Under the pieces are notes generated by a model. That model saw only the letters and a list, made by a program, of their open reading frames with translations. It was not told the origin of the DNA and did not search any database. Position numbers and translations under genes: made by a program. Shown piece after piece: positions 9,510 to 18,207 of a stretch of DNA of 64,000 bases. The DNA comes from Pedobacter helvus (GTDB lineage Bacteria > Bacteroidota > Bacteroidia > Sphingobacteriales > Sphingobacteriaceae): NCBI RefSeq assembly GCF_005925325.1, contig NZ_SRMP01000001.1:806001-870000 (forward strand), given 5' to 3'. The first letter of the stretch is position 1. Each line of letters begins with the position of its first letter.

Positions 9510-10388
9510 ATGAAATTTATTAACTTAAATAAAAATAAACTAGCTGTCCTACTTGCTGCAAGTTTAATGGTTAGTGCCTGCAAAAAAGATGGCAATCCAA
9601 ACAATTTACCTGACGTAGATGCATCTAGTTATGCTGGAAAAATTGATGGTTATGCCAATGCAGACGAGGTGTATGCCAGTAATTTGGTAGCCTATTGGTC
9701 ATTTGACGATACTAACAATGAGCTAAAATCTAACTCAGCTCCAACTAGCGTTGCTAATGCTACCTACGTTACAGGTGTTAAAGGTAAAGCTGTGAAATTA
9801 GCTTCAGGTTATTTGTACTATGCCAAACAGTTCGATGCGCTGAAAACAGATGCATTGAAAAGTTTTACCATTAGCAGCTGGGTACAAATTGCCAACAATG
9901 GTTCTAAAAAAACAATGTTGATGACTATTGCTCGTCCCTCAACCTTTTTAGGGAGTTTAGATTATAGGTTAAATACCAACTCGACTTCTACAACTATGTT
10001 AGGAATTGGTCCAAGATTTACAACTTTGGGCGGTGGTAGTCAAGATAACTTAAATGCAAATCTTTCGCCAGCTTTTGGTGCTAGCGTATGGACCCATCTT
10101 GTATTGACCTATAATGGCGCTACTGGAATTTTCAAAATTTGGGCTGACGGAAAAGATATCGGTTCTTACAACAGCCGTGGAACAGGAAATAATGTTTTCA
10201 AAGCTTATGAGCCCGGAGAATTTATCATTGGTGCTCACTACAACAACATTCCGGGCAAAGAAATAGCTGGTTCCGCAGCCGATTTTGTTGCTATGACTGG
10301 AAGTATTGACGAATTGAGAATTTATAATACAGTTCTTCAAGATGCGAGTATCAAAGCTCTTTACAATTTAGGTAAAGCAGGCAAATAA
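9510..10388 (+). CDS. LamG-domain lipoprotein, candidate surface glycan-binding protein
   Basis: A 292-residue lipoprotein (lipobox MVSAC, Cys24) with a concanavalin-A/LamG-like fold over about residues 60-285 ('LVAYWSFDDTNNEL', 'SFTISSWVQI', 'SGSIDELRIYN'-like end). LamG domains usually bind carbohydrate or protein and are seldom catalytic on their own. Position three in the locus, 11 bases after susD, is where a surface glycan-binding protein (SusE/F position) is normally found, so that is the inferred role. Sequence alone cannot exclude a weak laminarinase-like activity, but I see no E-x-D-x-x-E catalytic signature. Confidence 0.78.
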   Translation: MKFINLNKNKLAVLLAASLMVSACKKDGNPNNLPDVDASSYAGKIDGYANADEVYASNLVAYWSFDDTNNELKSNSAPTSVANATYVTGVKGKAVKLASGYLYYAKQFDALKTDALKSFTISSWVQIANNGSKKTMLMTIARPSTFLGSLDYRLNTNSTSTTMLGIGPRFTTLGGGSQDNLNANLSPAFGASVWTHLVLTYNGATGIFKIWADGKDIGSYNSRGTGNNVFKAYEPGEFIIGAHYNNIPGKEIAGSAADFVAMTGSIDELRIYNTVLQDASIKALYNLGKAGK

Positions 10389-10404
10389 TTTTCAAAATCA
10401 AATA

Positions 10405-10435
10405 AAAGGCACAGTTTGCGCTGTGCCTTTTTATT
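10405..10435 (+). terminator. Intrinsic terminator or attenuator inside the glycan locus
   Basis: A perfect 10-bp stem, AAAGGCACAG at 10405-10414 with CTGTGCCTTT at 10421-10430, has a 6-base loop and a T-rich tail. It lies between the LamG gene and the first GH144 gene, so susCD-LamG transcripts may end here, with the enzymes made from read-through or a second promoter. Confidence 0.75.
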
Positions 10436-10457
10436 ATCTTCAAAACCAATCCAACTA

Positions 10458-12131
10458 ATGAAGTTTTCTACTTGCTTTTCTAAAAACAGATCTTACCTGT
10501 TAGCTTTCTTAATCGTAGCTATGCTAAATTCTTGTAAGAAGAATAATAACGAAGCTCCTATAAATACAGATACTTCATTATACTTTACTGTTAACGAAAC
10601 AAACAATGGCAGCTTGAGGTACACCAATCTCAGCGGCAAACCCGTTGTTAAATTTACTTTCACAGAAGCGATTAATACCGCGACTGTAGCAACTGGGATT
10701 ACATTAAAAGACGCTAGTGGAGCAGCCATTGCTATTACTGCTACTTACGAAAATGGAAACAAGATCGTTAACGTAAGTCCTCAAAGCAATTTTACATCCT
10801 TTAATACCTACATCCTTTCAGTTAACGACCAATTGAAATCTGATAGCGGAGGCCGATTGATCAATCCTGTAAACATTACACTAATGTCGGGTATAGACGA
10901 CACCGACAAATTCCCTCGAATAAGCGACGAAGAATTATTGACGCTTGTTCAACAGCAAACCTTCAAGTATTTCTGGGATTTTGGCCATCCAGCAAGTGGT
11001 ATGGCTAGAGAGAGAAATACCTCTGGCAATACAGTTACTTCTGGCGGATCAGGATTTGGCGTAATGGCCATGGTAACTGGTATTCATCGCAATTTTATTA
11101 GCAGAGCTGATGGACTAGCGAGAGTACAAAAAATCGTTAACTTCCTAAAAACTGCCGATCGTTTTCATGGAGCTTACTCTCATTGGATAGACGGCAACAC
11201 CGGAAAAGCAATCGCGTTTAGCGCAAAAGACAATGGCGGCGACCTAGTAGAAACTTCTCTACTGATGGCTGGCTTGCTTACTGCCCGTCAATATTTTGAT
11301 GGTGCTAATACAGCAGAAACCAACTTAAGAAACGACATTACCACATTATATAACCAAGTTGAATGGAGCTGGTACCAAAATGGCGCAAACTCACTAACTT
11401 GGCACTGGAGCCCAACCTTTAATTGGGATATGAATTTAAAAATACAAGGTTGGAACGAGTGTTTAATCACTTACATTTTAGCAGCCTCATCCCCTACCTA
11501 CACCATTTCAAAAGCAGTTTACGACGAAGGTTGGGCAAGAAACAGTGCAATGAGAAATGGGAACACTTATTACGGTGTACAATTGCCTTTGGGCAGTGCA
11601 AGCGGCGGCCCTTTATTCCTATCTCACTATTCGTTTTTAGGCATCAATCCTAATGGATTAACCGATGCTTACGCCAACTATGAAATGCAAAATAAAGCGC
11701 ATGCCATGATCAACTATAATTATTGTGTAGCTAATCCGGCAAATCATAGTGGCTACGGGCCCGATTGTTGGGGTTTAACAGCTAGCGACATTCCAGGGGG
11801 ATATACGGCAAGTTCGCCGACGAACGACAGAGGCGTAATTGCACCAACTGCGGCGTTAGCTTCATTTCCATATACGCCAACGCAATCTATGGCGGCTCTT
11901 AAATTTTTCTACTATAAATTGGGTGATAAAATTTGGAAAGACTATGGATTTGTAGATGCTTTCAATCTTAATGATCCTTGGTTTGCCACTTCACATTTAG
12001 CGATAGACCAAGGCCCAATCATTATCATGATAGAAAATCATAGAAGTAAATTATTATGGAACTTATTAATGAGTGCACCAGAAATTAAATCTGGAATGGG
12101 GAAGTTAGGTTTCTCTAGTCCAAACCTTTAA
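10458..12131 (+). CDS. GH144-type beta-1,2-glucanase lipoprotein with N-terminal Ig-like domain
   Basis: A 557-residue lipoprotein (lipobox MLNSC, Cys26). Residues about 40-145 form a bacterial Ig-like (Big_5/SbsA-type) domain ('PVVKFTFTEAINTATV'). From about 158 to the end lies the 'glycoamylase' (alpha/alpha)6-barrel domain: 'QTFKYFWDFGHPASGMARER', 'TADRFHGAYSHWID', 'WHWSPTFNWDMNLKIQGWNE', 'GVIAPTAALASFPYTP' and 'IDQGPIIIMIENH'. In Bacteroidota such proteins belong to CAZy family GH144, whose characterised members cut beta-1,2-glucan; that knowledge, not the sequence itself, gives the substrate. An upstream TTG frame (10416) begins inside the terminator loop, so the ATG at 10458 is the start. 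Confidence 0.85.
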   Translation: MKFSTCFSKNRSYLLAFLIVAMLNSCKKNNNEAPINTDTSLYFTVNETNNGSLRYTNLSGKPVVKFTFTEAINTATVATGITLKDASGAAIAITATYENGNKIVNVSPQSNFTSFNTYILSVNDQLKSDSGGRLINPVNITLMSGIDDTDKFPRISDEELLTLVQQQTFKYFWDFGHPASGMARERNTSGNTVTSGGSGFGVMAMVTGIHRNFISRADGLARVQKIVNFLKTADRFHGAYSHWIDGNTGKAIAFSAKDNGGDLVETSLLMAGLLTARQYFDGANTAETNLRNDITTLYNQVEWSWYQNGANSLTWHWSPTFNWDMNLKIQGWNECLITYILAASSPTYTISKAVYDEGWARNSAMRNGNTYYGVQLPLGSASGGPLFLSHYSFLGINPNGLTDAYANYEMQNKAHAMINYNYCVANPANHSGYGPDCWGLTASDIPGGYTASSPTNDRGVIAPTAALASFPYTPTQSMAALKFFYYKLGDKIWKDYGFVDAFNLNDPWFATSHLAIDQGPIIIMIENHRSKLLWNLLMSAPEIKSGMGKLGFSSPNL

Positions 12132-12226
12132 ACACATCAACACAATGAATGCGAAAGGATATCAAAACCAAAACTCAACTGATCCTGAGGCTCCATTTGA
12201 CAAAGAAAACATAACACACATAACAA

Positions 12227-13552
12227 ATGAAACTTAAATTATTAATCCCCATCCTTGCCCTATTAGGAAGCTGCTCCGTCAGTAAAACGAGTAACAGCGT
12301 AAAAAAACTAACCGATGACGAACTTTTAACCGAAGTCCAAAAACAGACTTACAAGTACTTTTACGAAGGTGCAGAACCAACCTCAGGCCTAGCTAGAGAG
12401 CGCTATCATGTCGATGGTGTATATCCAGAAAACGATAAAAACATCATCGCTACTGGTGCTAGTGGCTTTGGCATTATGGGAACCATTGTAGCTATAGAAC
12501 GTAAGTTCATTACTAGAGAGCAAGGTTACGCCCATCTTAAAAAAGGTTTAGATTTCTTGGCAAAAGCAGACAGATTTCATGGTGCTTGGGCACATTGGAT
12601 GCATCCCTCTGGCAAAGCAAAAGAATTTGGTAAAGATGATGATGCGGGAGATATTGTAGAGACATCTTTCATGGCACAGGCTTTAGTTACCTTGCGTCAA
12701 TACTATCAAAATGGTAACGCCGATGAAAAAGCATTAGCAAAAAAAGCAGATGAGCTTTGGAAAGGAATTGAATGGGATTTCTACAGACAAAACAATAAAA
12801 ACGTTTTGTACTGGCATTGGTCGCCAAAATCTGCTTGGAAAATGAACTTTGCCATCACTGGTTATAACGAATGCTTAATCACTTACGTAATGGCTGCCTG
12901 CTCTCCTACTCACGCTATTCCGGCAGAAGTTTACCATCAAGGCTGGGCTAAAAATGGAGCTATCAACACCAACATTTCAATGTATGGTCATCCTATTAAG
13001 TTAAAACATAATGTAGTTGGCGAAAGTGTCGGTCCACTTTTTTGGGCGCACTATTCTTATCTAGGTTTAAATCCGAAAGGTTTGAAAGATAAATATGCAG
13101 ATTACTGGCAAGAGAACAGAAATCAGACCTTAATTAACTACGATTATGCAATTGCCAACCCGAAAGGCTACAAAGGATATGGTAAAAACTCTTGGGGAAT
13201 GACAGCCAGTTACTCGGTGAAAGGTTACGCAGCACACATGCCTAACGAAGATTTCGGGGTAATCAGTCCAACCGCAGCACTTTCATCATATCCGTATACA
13301 CCTAAAGAAAGTATGCAAGTGATTAGAAACTTGTACGACAATATGAAAGATAAGGTTTGGGGCGAATTTGGCTTTTATGATGCCTACAGCGAAACTGCTA
13401 ATTGGTATCCGAAAAGATATTTAGGTATCGACCAAGGTCCAATCGTGGTGATGATCGAAAATGGTCGTACTGGCTTACTTTGGAAACTTTTTATGAGCGC
13501 ACCAGAAATACAACAAGGATTAACAAAACTAGGTTTTACCTACTCAAAATAG
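12227..13552 (+). CDS. Second GH144-type glucanase lipoprotein
   Basis: A 441-residue lipoprotein (lipobox LLGSC, Cys16) that is a paralogue of the preceding gene without the Ig-like domain. The catalytic fold starts near residue 30 ('LLTEVQKQTYKYFYEGAEPTSGLARERYH') and keeps the same landmarks: 'KADRFHGAWAHWMHPSGK', 'WHWSPKSAWKMNFAITGYNECL', 'GVISPTAALSSYPYTPKES' and 'IDQGPIVVMIENGR'. GH144 contains both endo-acting and sophorose-releasing exo-acting enzymes, so the pair may divide these tasks, but I cannot tell which does which. It lies 95 bases after the first paralogue and 6 bases before the GH3 gene. Confidence 0.86.
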   Translation: MKLKLLIPILALLGSCSVSKTSNSVKKLTDDELLTEVQKQTYKYFYEGAEPTSGLARERYHVDGVYPENDKNIIATGASGFGIMGTIVAIERKFITREQGYAHLKKGLDFLAKADRFHGAWAHWMHPSGKAKEFGKDDDAGDIVETSFMAQALVTLRQYYQNGNADEKALAKKADELWKGIEWDFYRQNNKNVLYWHWSPKSAWKMNFAITGYNECLITYVMAACSPTHAIPAEVYHQGWAKNGAINTNISMYGHPIKLKHNVVGESVGPLFWAHYSYLGLNPKGLKDKYADYWQENRNQTLINYDYAIANPKGYKGYGKNSWGMTASYSVKGYAAHMPNEDFGVISPTAALSSYPYTPKESMQVIRNLYDNMKDKVWGEFGFYDAYSETANWYPKRYLGIDQGPIVVMIENGRTGLLWKLFMSAPEIQQGLTKLGFTYSK

Positions 13553-13558
13553 ATATAA

Positions 13559-15850
13559 ATGAAGAGAATATTCGTAGCACTTGCCCTTGCACTAACTTTG
13601 CCAACTTTTGCACAGCAGAAAAAAGCCGCACCTACCGAAAAACAGAAAATGGACACTTTCATTAGCAACCTGATGTCTAAAATGACAGTAGATGAAAAGA
13701 TTGGTCAGTTAAATTTGGTTACCGGAGGCGAAGCAACTACGGGTGCAGCAGTAAGCACTGGTGTGGAAGCTAAAATTGCTAAAGGCAACGTTGGTGGTAT
13801 CTTCAGTTTAACTACGCCACAAAAAATACGTAAGGCGCAAGAAATTGCGATGCGCAGTCGATTAAAAATCCCGATGATTTTTGGTCAGGATGTAATACAC
13901 GGTTACAAAACAACTTTTCCTATTCCATTGGCCTTGGCCGCAAGTTGGGATATGCCTTTGATAGAAAAAACTGCTCGAGTTGCTGCAATTGAAGCAACAG
14001 CCGATGGTTTAAACTGGACTTTCTCGCCAATGGTAGATTTAGCTCGCGACCCACGTTGGGGCCGTGTCGCCGAAGGTAGTGGTGAAGACCCTTTCTTGGG
14101 TTCGGCAATTGCCCGAGCCATGGTAAAAGGTTACCAGGGCGATGATTTAAAAGCTATTAATACCATGATGGCCTGTGTAAAACACTTGGCGCTATACGGC
14201 GCATCTGAAGCTGGTAGAGATTATAACACCACCGATATGAGCTTCGATAGAATGTACAATGAATATCTACCTCCCTACAAAGCCGCAATTGATGCTGGTG
14301 CAGGTAGTGTGATGGTTTCTTTTAATGACATTAACGGTGTTCCGGCTACAGCCAACAAATGGTTACTAACCGATTTACTGCGTAAAGAATGGGGCTTTAA
14401 AGGCTTTGTGGCATCAGATTATACTGGCGTTAGCGAACTTATTGCACATGGTTTAGGCGATTTAAAAACAGTTTCAGGCTTAGCTTTAAAAGCAGGTACA
14501 GACATGGACATGGTGAGCGAAGGTTTCTTAACTACCCTAAAGCAAAACTTAAGCGAAGGTAAAGTAACCATTGCACAAATCAACACTGCTTGTCGCTTAA
14601 TTTTAGAGGCAAAATACAAGTTAGGTTTGTTTGATGACCCATTCAAATATTGCAATGACGAAAGAGCGGCTAAGGAAATATTAACCCCAGAAAACTTAAA
14701 ATTTGCTCGCGAAACTGCCACTAAAACTTTTGTACTGCTAAAGAACGAAAAGCAAACTTTACCACTGCAAAGAAAAGGTACTATTGCTTTAATCGGTCCT
14801 TTGGCTAACACGGCAAGCAATATGCCCGGAACTTGGAGTGTAAATGCTGATATGTCAAAAGTACCTACCCTACTGCAAGGCTTAACTGAAGTTGCTGGCG
14901 ACAAGGTAAAAATTGTACACGCTTTGGGTTCTAATTTAATTGGCGACCCTAACCAACAAATTTGGGGAACGGCTCATGGTAGAGATATCCCTCGTGATAA
15001 CCGCCCCGAAAGTGAAATTATAGCCGAGGCAGTAAAAATTGCAGAAAAAGCTGATGTAGTGGTAGCAGCTTTAGGTGAAGCTTCAGAAATGAGTGGCGAA
15101 GCTTCTAGTCGTACAGATATTGGCATTCCTGATACACAGAAAAGGTTGTTAGAAGCTTTATTAAAGACTGGTAAACCTGTCGTGTTGGTTTTATTCGCTG
15201 GCCGCCCTATGACTTTAACTTGGGAGCAAGCAAACGTTCCGGCAATACTTAATGTTTGGTTTGGTGGCGTGGAGGCTGCAAAAGCAATTGGAGATGTATT
15301 GTTTGGAGATGTAAATCCTTCGGGTAAAATTACCATGACTTTCCCGCAAAACGTTGGACAAATTCCTTTATACTACGCACACAAAAACACTGGTCGTCCG
15401 CTTGGCGACAGACCTTGGTACAGCAGATTTTGGTCTAACTATTTAGATGTAACCAACGACCCACTTTACCCATTTGGTTTTGGTTTAAGTTACACCACTT
15501 TCAACTACGGTGATGTTAAAATCAGCAACAATACCTTAAAACCTGGGCAAAAAATAACCGTGACTACAACCGTAACCAACAGCGGTTCTGTTGCCGGAGA
15601 AGAAGTGGTTCAGCTTTACGTCCGGGATTTAGTAGGCACTAGCACCAGACCAGTAAAAGAATTGAAAGGTTTCCAAAAAATTAGCTTACAACCTGGCGAG
15701 ACCAAAACTGTTAGCTTCTCTATTTCAGAAGATATGTTAAGGTTTTACAATAGCCAGTTAAAATTTGTATCGGAAGCTGGTGATTTCAAAGCATTTGTGG
15801 GTACAAACTCTAGAGACGTGAAAGAAGTTGATTTTAAATTGGTGAAGTAA
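13559..15850 (+). CDS. GH3 beta-glucosidase (BglX-like), periplasmic
   Basis: A 763-residue glycoside hydrolase with a signal peptide (about 1-19, ending TFAQQ). The GH3 N-terminal TIM barrel (about 40-350) contains 'DPRWGRVAEGSGEDPFL', 'KHLALYGASEAGRDYN' and the nucleophile loop 'VASDYTGVSEL' with Asp287. The GH3 C-terminal domain (about 385-625) and a fibronectin-III-like domain (about 665-755, 'GEEVVQLYVRDLVGT') follow. The architecture and length match BglX. It should release glucose from the non-reducing end of oligosaccharides made by the two GH144 enzymes; some related GH3 enzymes act on beta-1,2-gluco-oligosaccharides. Only six bases separate it from the upstream gene, so it belongs to the same transcript. 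Confidence 0.93.
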   Translation: MKRIFVALALALTLPTFAQQKKAAPTEKQKMDTFISNLMSKMTVDEKIGQLNLVTGGEATTGAAVSTGVEAKIAKGNVGGIFSLTTPQKIRKAQEIAMRSRLKIPMIFGQDVIHGYKTTFPIPLALAASWDMPLIEKTARVAAIEATADGLNWTFSPMVDLARDPRWGRVAEGSGEDPFLGSAIARAMVKGYQGDDLKAINTMMACVKHLALYGASEAGRDYNTTDMSFDRMYNEYLPPYKAAIDAGAGSVMVSFNDINGVPATANKWLLTDLLRKEWGFKGFVASDYTGVSELIAHGLGDLKTVSGLALKAGTDMDMVSEGFLTTLKQNLSEGKVTIAQINTACRLILEAKYKLGLFDDPFKYCNDERAAKEILTPENLKFARETATKTFVLLKNEKQTLPLQRKGTIALIGPLANTASNMPGTWSVNADMSKVPTLLQGLTEVAGDKVKIVHALGSNLIGDPNQQIWGTAHGRDIPRDNRPESEIIAEAVKIAEKADVVVAALGEASEMSGEASSRTDIGIPDTQKRLLEALLKTGKPVVLVLFAGRPMTLTWEQANVPAILNVWFGGVEAAKAIGDVLFGDVNPSGKITMTFPQNVGQIPLYYAHKNTGRPLGDRPWYSRFWSNYLDVTNDPLYPFGFGLSYTTFNYGDVKISNNTLKPGQKITVTTTVTNSGSVAGEEVVQLYVRDLVGTSTRPVKELKGFQKISLQPGETKTVSFSISEDMLRFYNSQLKFVSEAGDFKAFVGTNSRDVKEVDFKLVK

Positions 15851-15861
15851 GTTAAGCACTC

Positions 15862-15954
15862 CATCATCTCGACCGCAGTGGAGAGATCTTTTAAGTTAAC
15901 AGATGTACTGCAGATTCAAAGATTTCTCCACTTGCTTCGCATCGGTCGAAATGA
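15862..15954. repeat. Dispersed palindromic element, family A copy 1
   Basis: Nested inverted repeats: TCGACCG near the left end pairs with CGGTCGA near the right end, and TGGAGAGATCTTT pairs with AAAGATTTCTCCA inside. The same plan is found at 35927-36013 and 51190-51270. It lies between the GH3 and esterase genes and may end or stabilise the transcript. Confidence 0.75.
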
Positions 15955-15976
15955 CGACTCTATCAGTTAAGTAATT

Positions 15977-16753
15977 ATGAAAAAAACAGCGGCATTACTC
16001 CTTCTACTCTTTCTAAGCATCAGCACTTATGCGCAAGACTTTTCGCTTTATAAAAAAGAAACATTCGTTACCAAAGGTGATACTTTGAAGTACCGTATCC
16101 TCTACCCCAAAAATTTTGATGCTAATAAAAAATACCCAGTGATACTTTTCTTGCATGGCAGAGGCGAAAGCGGTAACGATAATGAAAGGCAACTTGTAAA
16201 TGGAGGTAAGTTATTCTTAAACGAGAATTTTAGAAACAACAACGAAGTAATTACCGTCTTCCCACAATGCAGCCAGTATAGTTATTGGGCTAATGTAGAG
16301 ATTGACACAGTGAATACTAAACGTTTTTTCACCTTCGTAAAGGGTGGCAAGCCTACAAAAGCCATGGATTTATTAGTTCAATTCACGGATCAGTTTTTCA
16401 AAAACAATTACGTTGATCCAACAAGGATTTATGTAGGCGGTTTGTCTATGGGTGGTATGGGAACCTTCGAAATATTAAGACGAAAACCAAAAACTTTCGC
16501 GGCGGCTTTTGCCATTTGTGGCGGCGATAACGTTAAAAACACGAAAAAATACAAACACGTGCCCCTATGGATTTTCCATGGTGGACTGGATGATGTAGTT
16601 ACACCTCAATTTTCGTATGGTGTTTATAGAGAACTAAAAAAGTTAGGTAGCGAACCAAAATTCACTGTATATTTAAAGGCAAATCATAACAGTTGGGACA
16701 GCGCTTTTGCAGAGCCGGAGCTGCTGCCTTGGTTGTTGTCGCACAAAAAATAA
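15977..16753 (+). CDS. Secreted alpha/beta-hydrolase esterase (PHB-depolymerase/feruloyl-esterase-like)
   Basis: A 258-residue protein with a signal peptide (about 1-19, 'ISTYAQD') and a complete serine-hydrolase triad: nucleophile Ser157 in GLSMGG, acid Asp205 or Asp206 in 'GGLDDVV', and His237 in 'ANHNSWD'. 'VILFLHGRGESG' supplies the oxyanion-hole loop. Similar proteins are annotated as dienelactone-hydrolase, prolyl-oligopeptidase-like or carbohydrate esterases. In this place, after GH144 and GH3 genes, it could remove ester substituents (such as acyl groups) from a glucan; that is inference. A palindromic element separates it from the GH3 gene, so membership of the operon is probable but not certain. 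Confidence 0.83.
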   Translation: MKKTAALLLLLFLSISTYAQDFSLYKKETFVTKGDTLKYRILYPKNFDANKKYPVILFLHGRGESGNDNERQLVNGGKLFLNENFRNNNEVITVFPQCSQYSYWANVEIDTVNTKRFFTFVKGGKPTKAMDLLVQFTDQFFKNNYVDPTRIYVGGLSMGGMGTFEILRRKPKTFAAAFAICGGDNVKNTKKYKHVPLWIFHGGLDDVVTPQFSYGVYRELKKLGSEPKFTVYLKANHNSWDSAFAEPELLPWLLSHKK

Positions 16754-16790
16754 TACAAATAAGAATCAAGCTAAAGTAAGTCCGTGTAGC

Positions 16791-16860
16791 AGATGCTGAA
16801 TTAATTCAGCATTACAAACCGCATAATTGCCGTCACCCTGTATTTATTTCGGAGTCTACC
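16791..16860. repeat. Intergenic palindrome with ATGCTGAATTAATTCAGCAT
   Basis: A perfect 20-base palindrome (ATGCTGAATTAATTCAGCAT, core ATTAAT) lies in the 161-base gap between the esterase and DUF1569 genes, followed by 'CACCCTGTATTTATTTCGG', itself weakly palindromic. It is probably another dispersed intergenic element rather than an operator, but the palindrome could also be a dimer-binding site. Confidence 0.5.
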
Positions 16861-16914
16861 AAGTCATAAGTCGGTTAATTTTTACTTTTCAGTTTTAACT
16901 TTTAACTTGGCACT

Positions 16915-17373
16915 ATGGATCTACCTAATATATTTACCAAAGAAGTAGCAGACGGTGTTATCGAAAGAATAAATCAGCTTACCCCAAGTTCGCAACCAGT
17001 ATGGGGAAAAATGAACGTGGCACAAATGTTTGCACATTGCTGCGTATCTTACGAAATGGTTTATACAGACAAACATCCAAAACCAGGCTTTTTCATGGGA
17101 TTTATTCTAAAAACTTTTATTAAAAAAGCAGTGGTAAGCGACAAACCGTATCCGAAAAACTCTAAAACAGCACCAGCATTTTTAATTAGCGATGAAAGAG
17201 ATTTTGAAGCCGAAAAAAAACGTTTAGTAGATTATATTAGAGAAACTCAGGTATTAGGCGCCTATATATTTGACGGCAAAATGTCGCACTCTTTCGGCCC
17301 GTTAAGTGATAATGAATGGAATAACATGTTTTACAAACACCTAGACCATCATTTAAAGCAGTTTGGAGTTTAA
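16915..17373 (+). CDS. DUF1569 / DinB-like four-helix protein
   Basis: A 152-residue soluble protein of the DUF1569 family, part of the DinB/YfiT-like metalloenzyme superfamily. Family features are 'PVWGKMNVAQMFAHCCVSYEM' near residue 40 and the C-terminal 'HSFGPLSDNEWNNMFYKHLDHHLKQFGV', with His residues at the positions where this superfamily usually places its metal ligands. The biochemical role is unknown; relatives in the superfamily transfer thiols or bind small molecules. It is followed 81 bases later by a GyrI-like gene, a frequent kind of neighbour, but there is no firm evidence for one operon. Confidence 0.8.
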   Translation: MDLPNIFTKEVADGVIERINQLTPSSQPVWGKMNVAQMFAHCCVSYEMVYTDKHPKPGFFMGFILKTFIKKAVVSDKPYPKNSKTAPAFLISDERDFEAEKKRLVDYIRETQVLGAYIFDGKMSHSFGPLSDNEWNNMFYKHLDHHLKQFGV

Positions 17374-17454
17374 AAAAATTAAAAAACCGCACTGCCATAG
17401 GGTTGTCGCCAACGCTATTAAGTTTGCTTCATATTCAATAATAAATAAAAGAAA

Positions 17455-17922
17455 ATGAGCAATCAAATCATTCAAAAATTTTACGTCATCGGCATCGCTA
17501 CGAGAACAACTAACGAAAATGGCCAATCTGCCAAAGATATCGAAATGCTATGGACTAGATTTTGGGGCGAAGAAATTCAAAGACAAATCCCTAACAAAGT
17601 AAATGAAGACATTTACGCTGTTTATACAGATTACGAAACAGATTTCACCAAACCTTATACTACGATCATAGGATCAGCAGTAAGTTCGTTAGAAAATATT
17701 CCAAATGGTTTTGTAGGCATTACAATTGAAACCACGACATATCAGAAGTTTATTTCGAAAGGAAAAATGCCCGAAGCTGTTTTTAACACTTGGTTGGAAA
17801 TATGGGGCGATAAAGATTTGAACTCGCAACGCTCTTACAAGGCTGATTTCACTATTCATGGCAAAAAATACTACGATGGAGATCATGCCGAAGTGGAAAC
17901 TTATATCGCTGTGAAACGATAG
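17455..17922 (+). CDS. GyrI-like / AraC effector-binding-domain protein
   Basis: A 155-residue stand-alone effector-binding domain. Family marks are 'FYVIGIATRTTNENGQSAKDIEMLWTRF', the middle 'IYAVYTDYETDFTKPYTTIIGSAV' and the end 'YDGDHAEVETYIAVKR'. There is no DNA-binding domain, so it probably binds a small ligand directly, as stand-alone GyrI-like proteins do. The 3' end is odd: a degenerate second copy of its last coding bases occurs 155 bases downstream (18050-18090), on the far side of a palindromic insert. Confidence 0.82.
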   Translation: MSNQIIQKFYVIGIATRTTNENGQSAKDIEMLWTRFWGEEIQRQIPNKVNEDIYAVYTDYETDFTKPYTTIIGSAVSSLENIPNGFVGITIETTTYQKFISKGKMPEAVFNTWLEIWGDKDLNSQRSYKADFTIHGKKYYDGDHAEVETYIAVKR

Positions 17923-18207
17923 ATAGTAGCACCTTCCGTAAAAGGACTTAAGTGAAGGATGTAAACACGTAGGCGAGGATGCCAACGTAAGAATCTAGTC
18001 CGGTGACGCTAAAGTAGGAAGTCTCCGGTCTTGGCGTCCTCGCCAAGCTTGAAAGTTATATAGCGGTGAAAGGATAAAGGTTGATAGTAGTAAAACAAGC
18101 TATAAATTAGCCCCGATAAAAGCTAGCATCCCGATTTTTATCGGGATAAAGCGGATAGCGGGACTTTCGGAGCCGATGAGCATGAAACCTGAGCTTCAAA
18201 ATGGTGC
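17923..18207. repeat. Gene-free stretch made of palindromic elements
   Basis: No gene is visible in this stretch. GGCGAGGATGCCAA (17972-17985) pairs with TTGGCGTCCTCGCC (18031-18044) with one mismatch, forming a long hairpin. ATCCCGAT (18128-18135) pairs with ATCGGGAT (18140-18147). 'AAAGCGGATAGCGGGACT' near 18148-18165 resembles 'AAAGCGAATAGCGGGGCT' near 51576-51593. At 18050-18090 the 3' end of the upstream GyrI-like gene is repeated in degenerate form. This reads as nested insertion of REP-like elements next to a gene end. Confidence 0.6.

Noticed and set aside
10416..10457. Upstream TTG extension of the first GH144 gene
   Set aside because: It would begin inside the loop of a perfect terminator stem, and the lipoprotein signal fits the ATG at 10458.
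13402..13665. Plus-strand open frame bridging the second GH144 and GH3 genes
   Set aside because: It is an alternate frame across the ends of two well-supported genes with no family likeness.
14419..14904. Antisense open frame of 161 codons inside the GH3 gene
   Set aside because: It is opposite the catalytic domain of a clear GH3 enzyme, with no signal, domain or own spacing.
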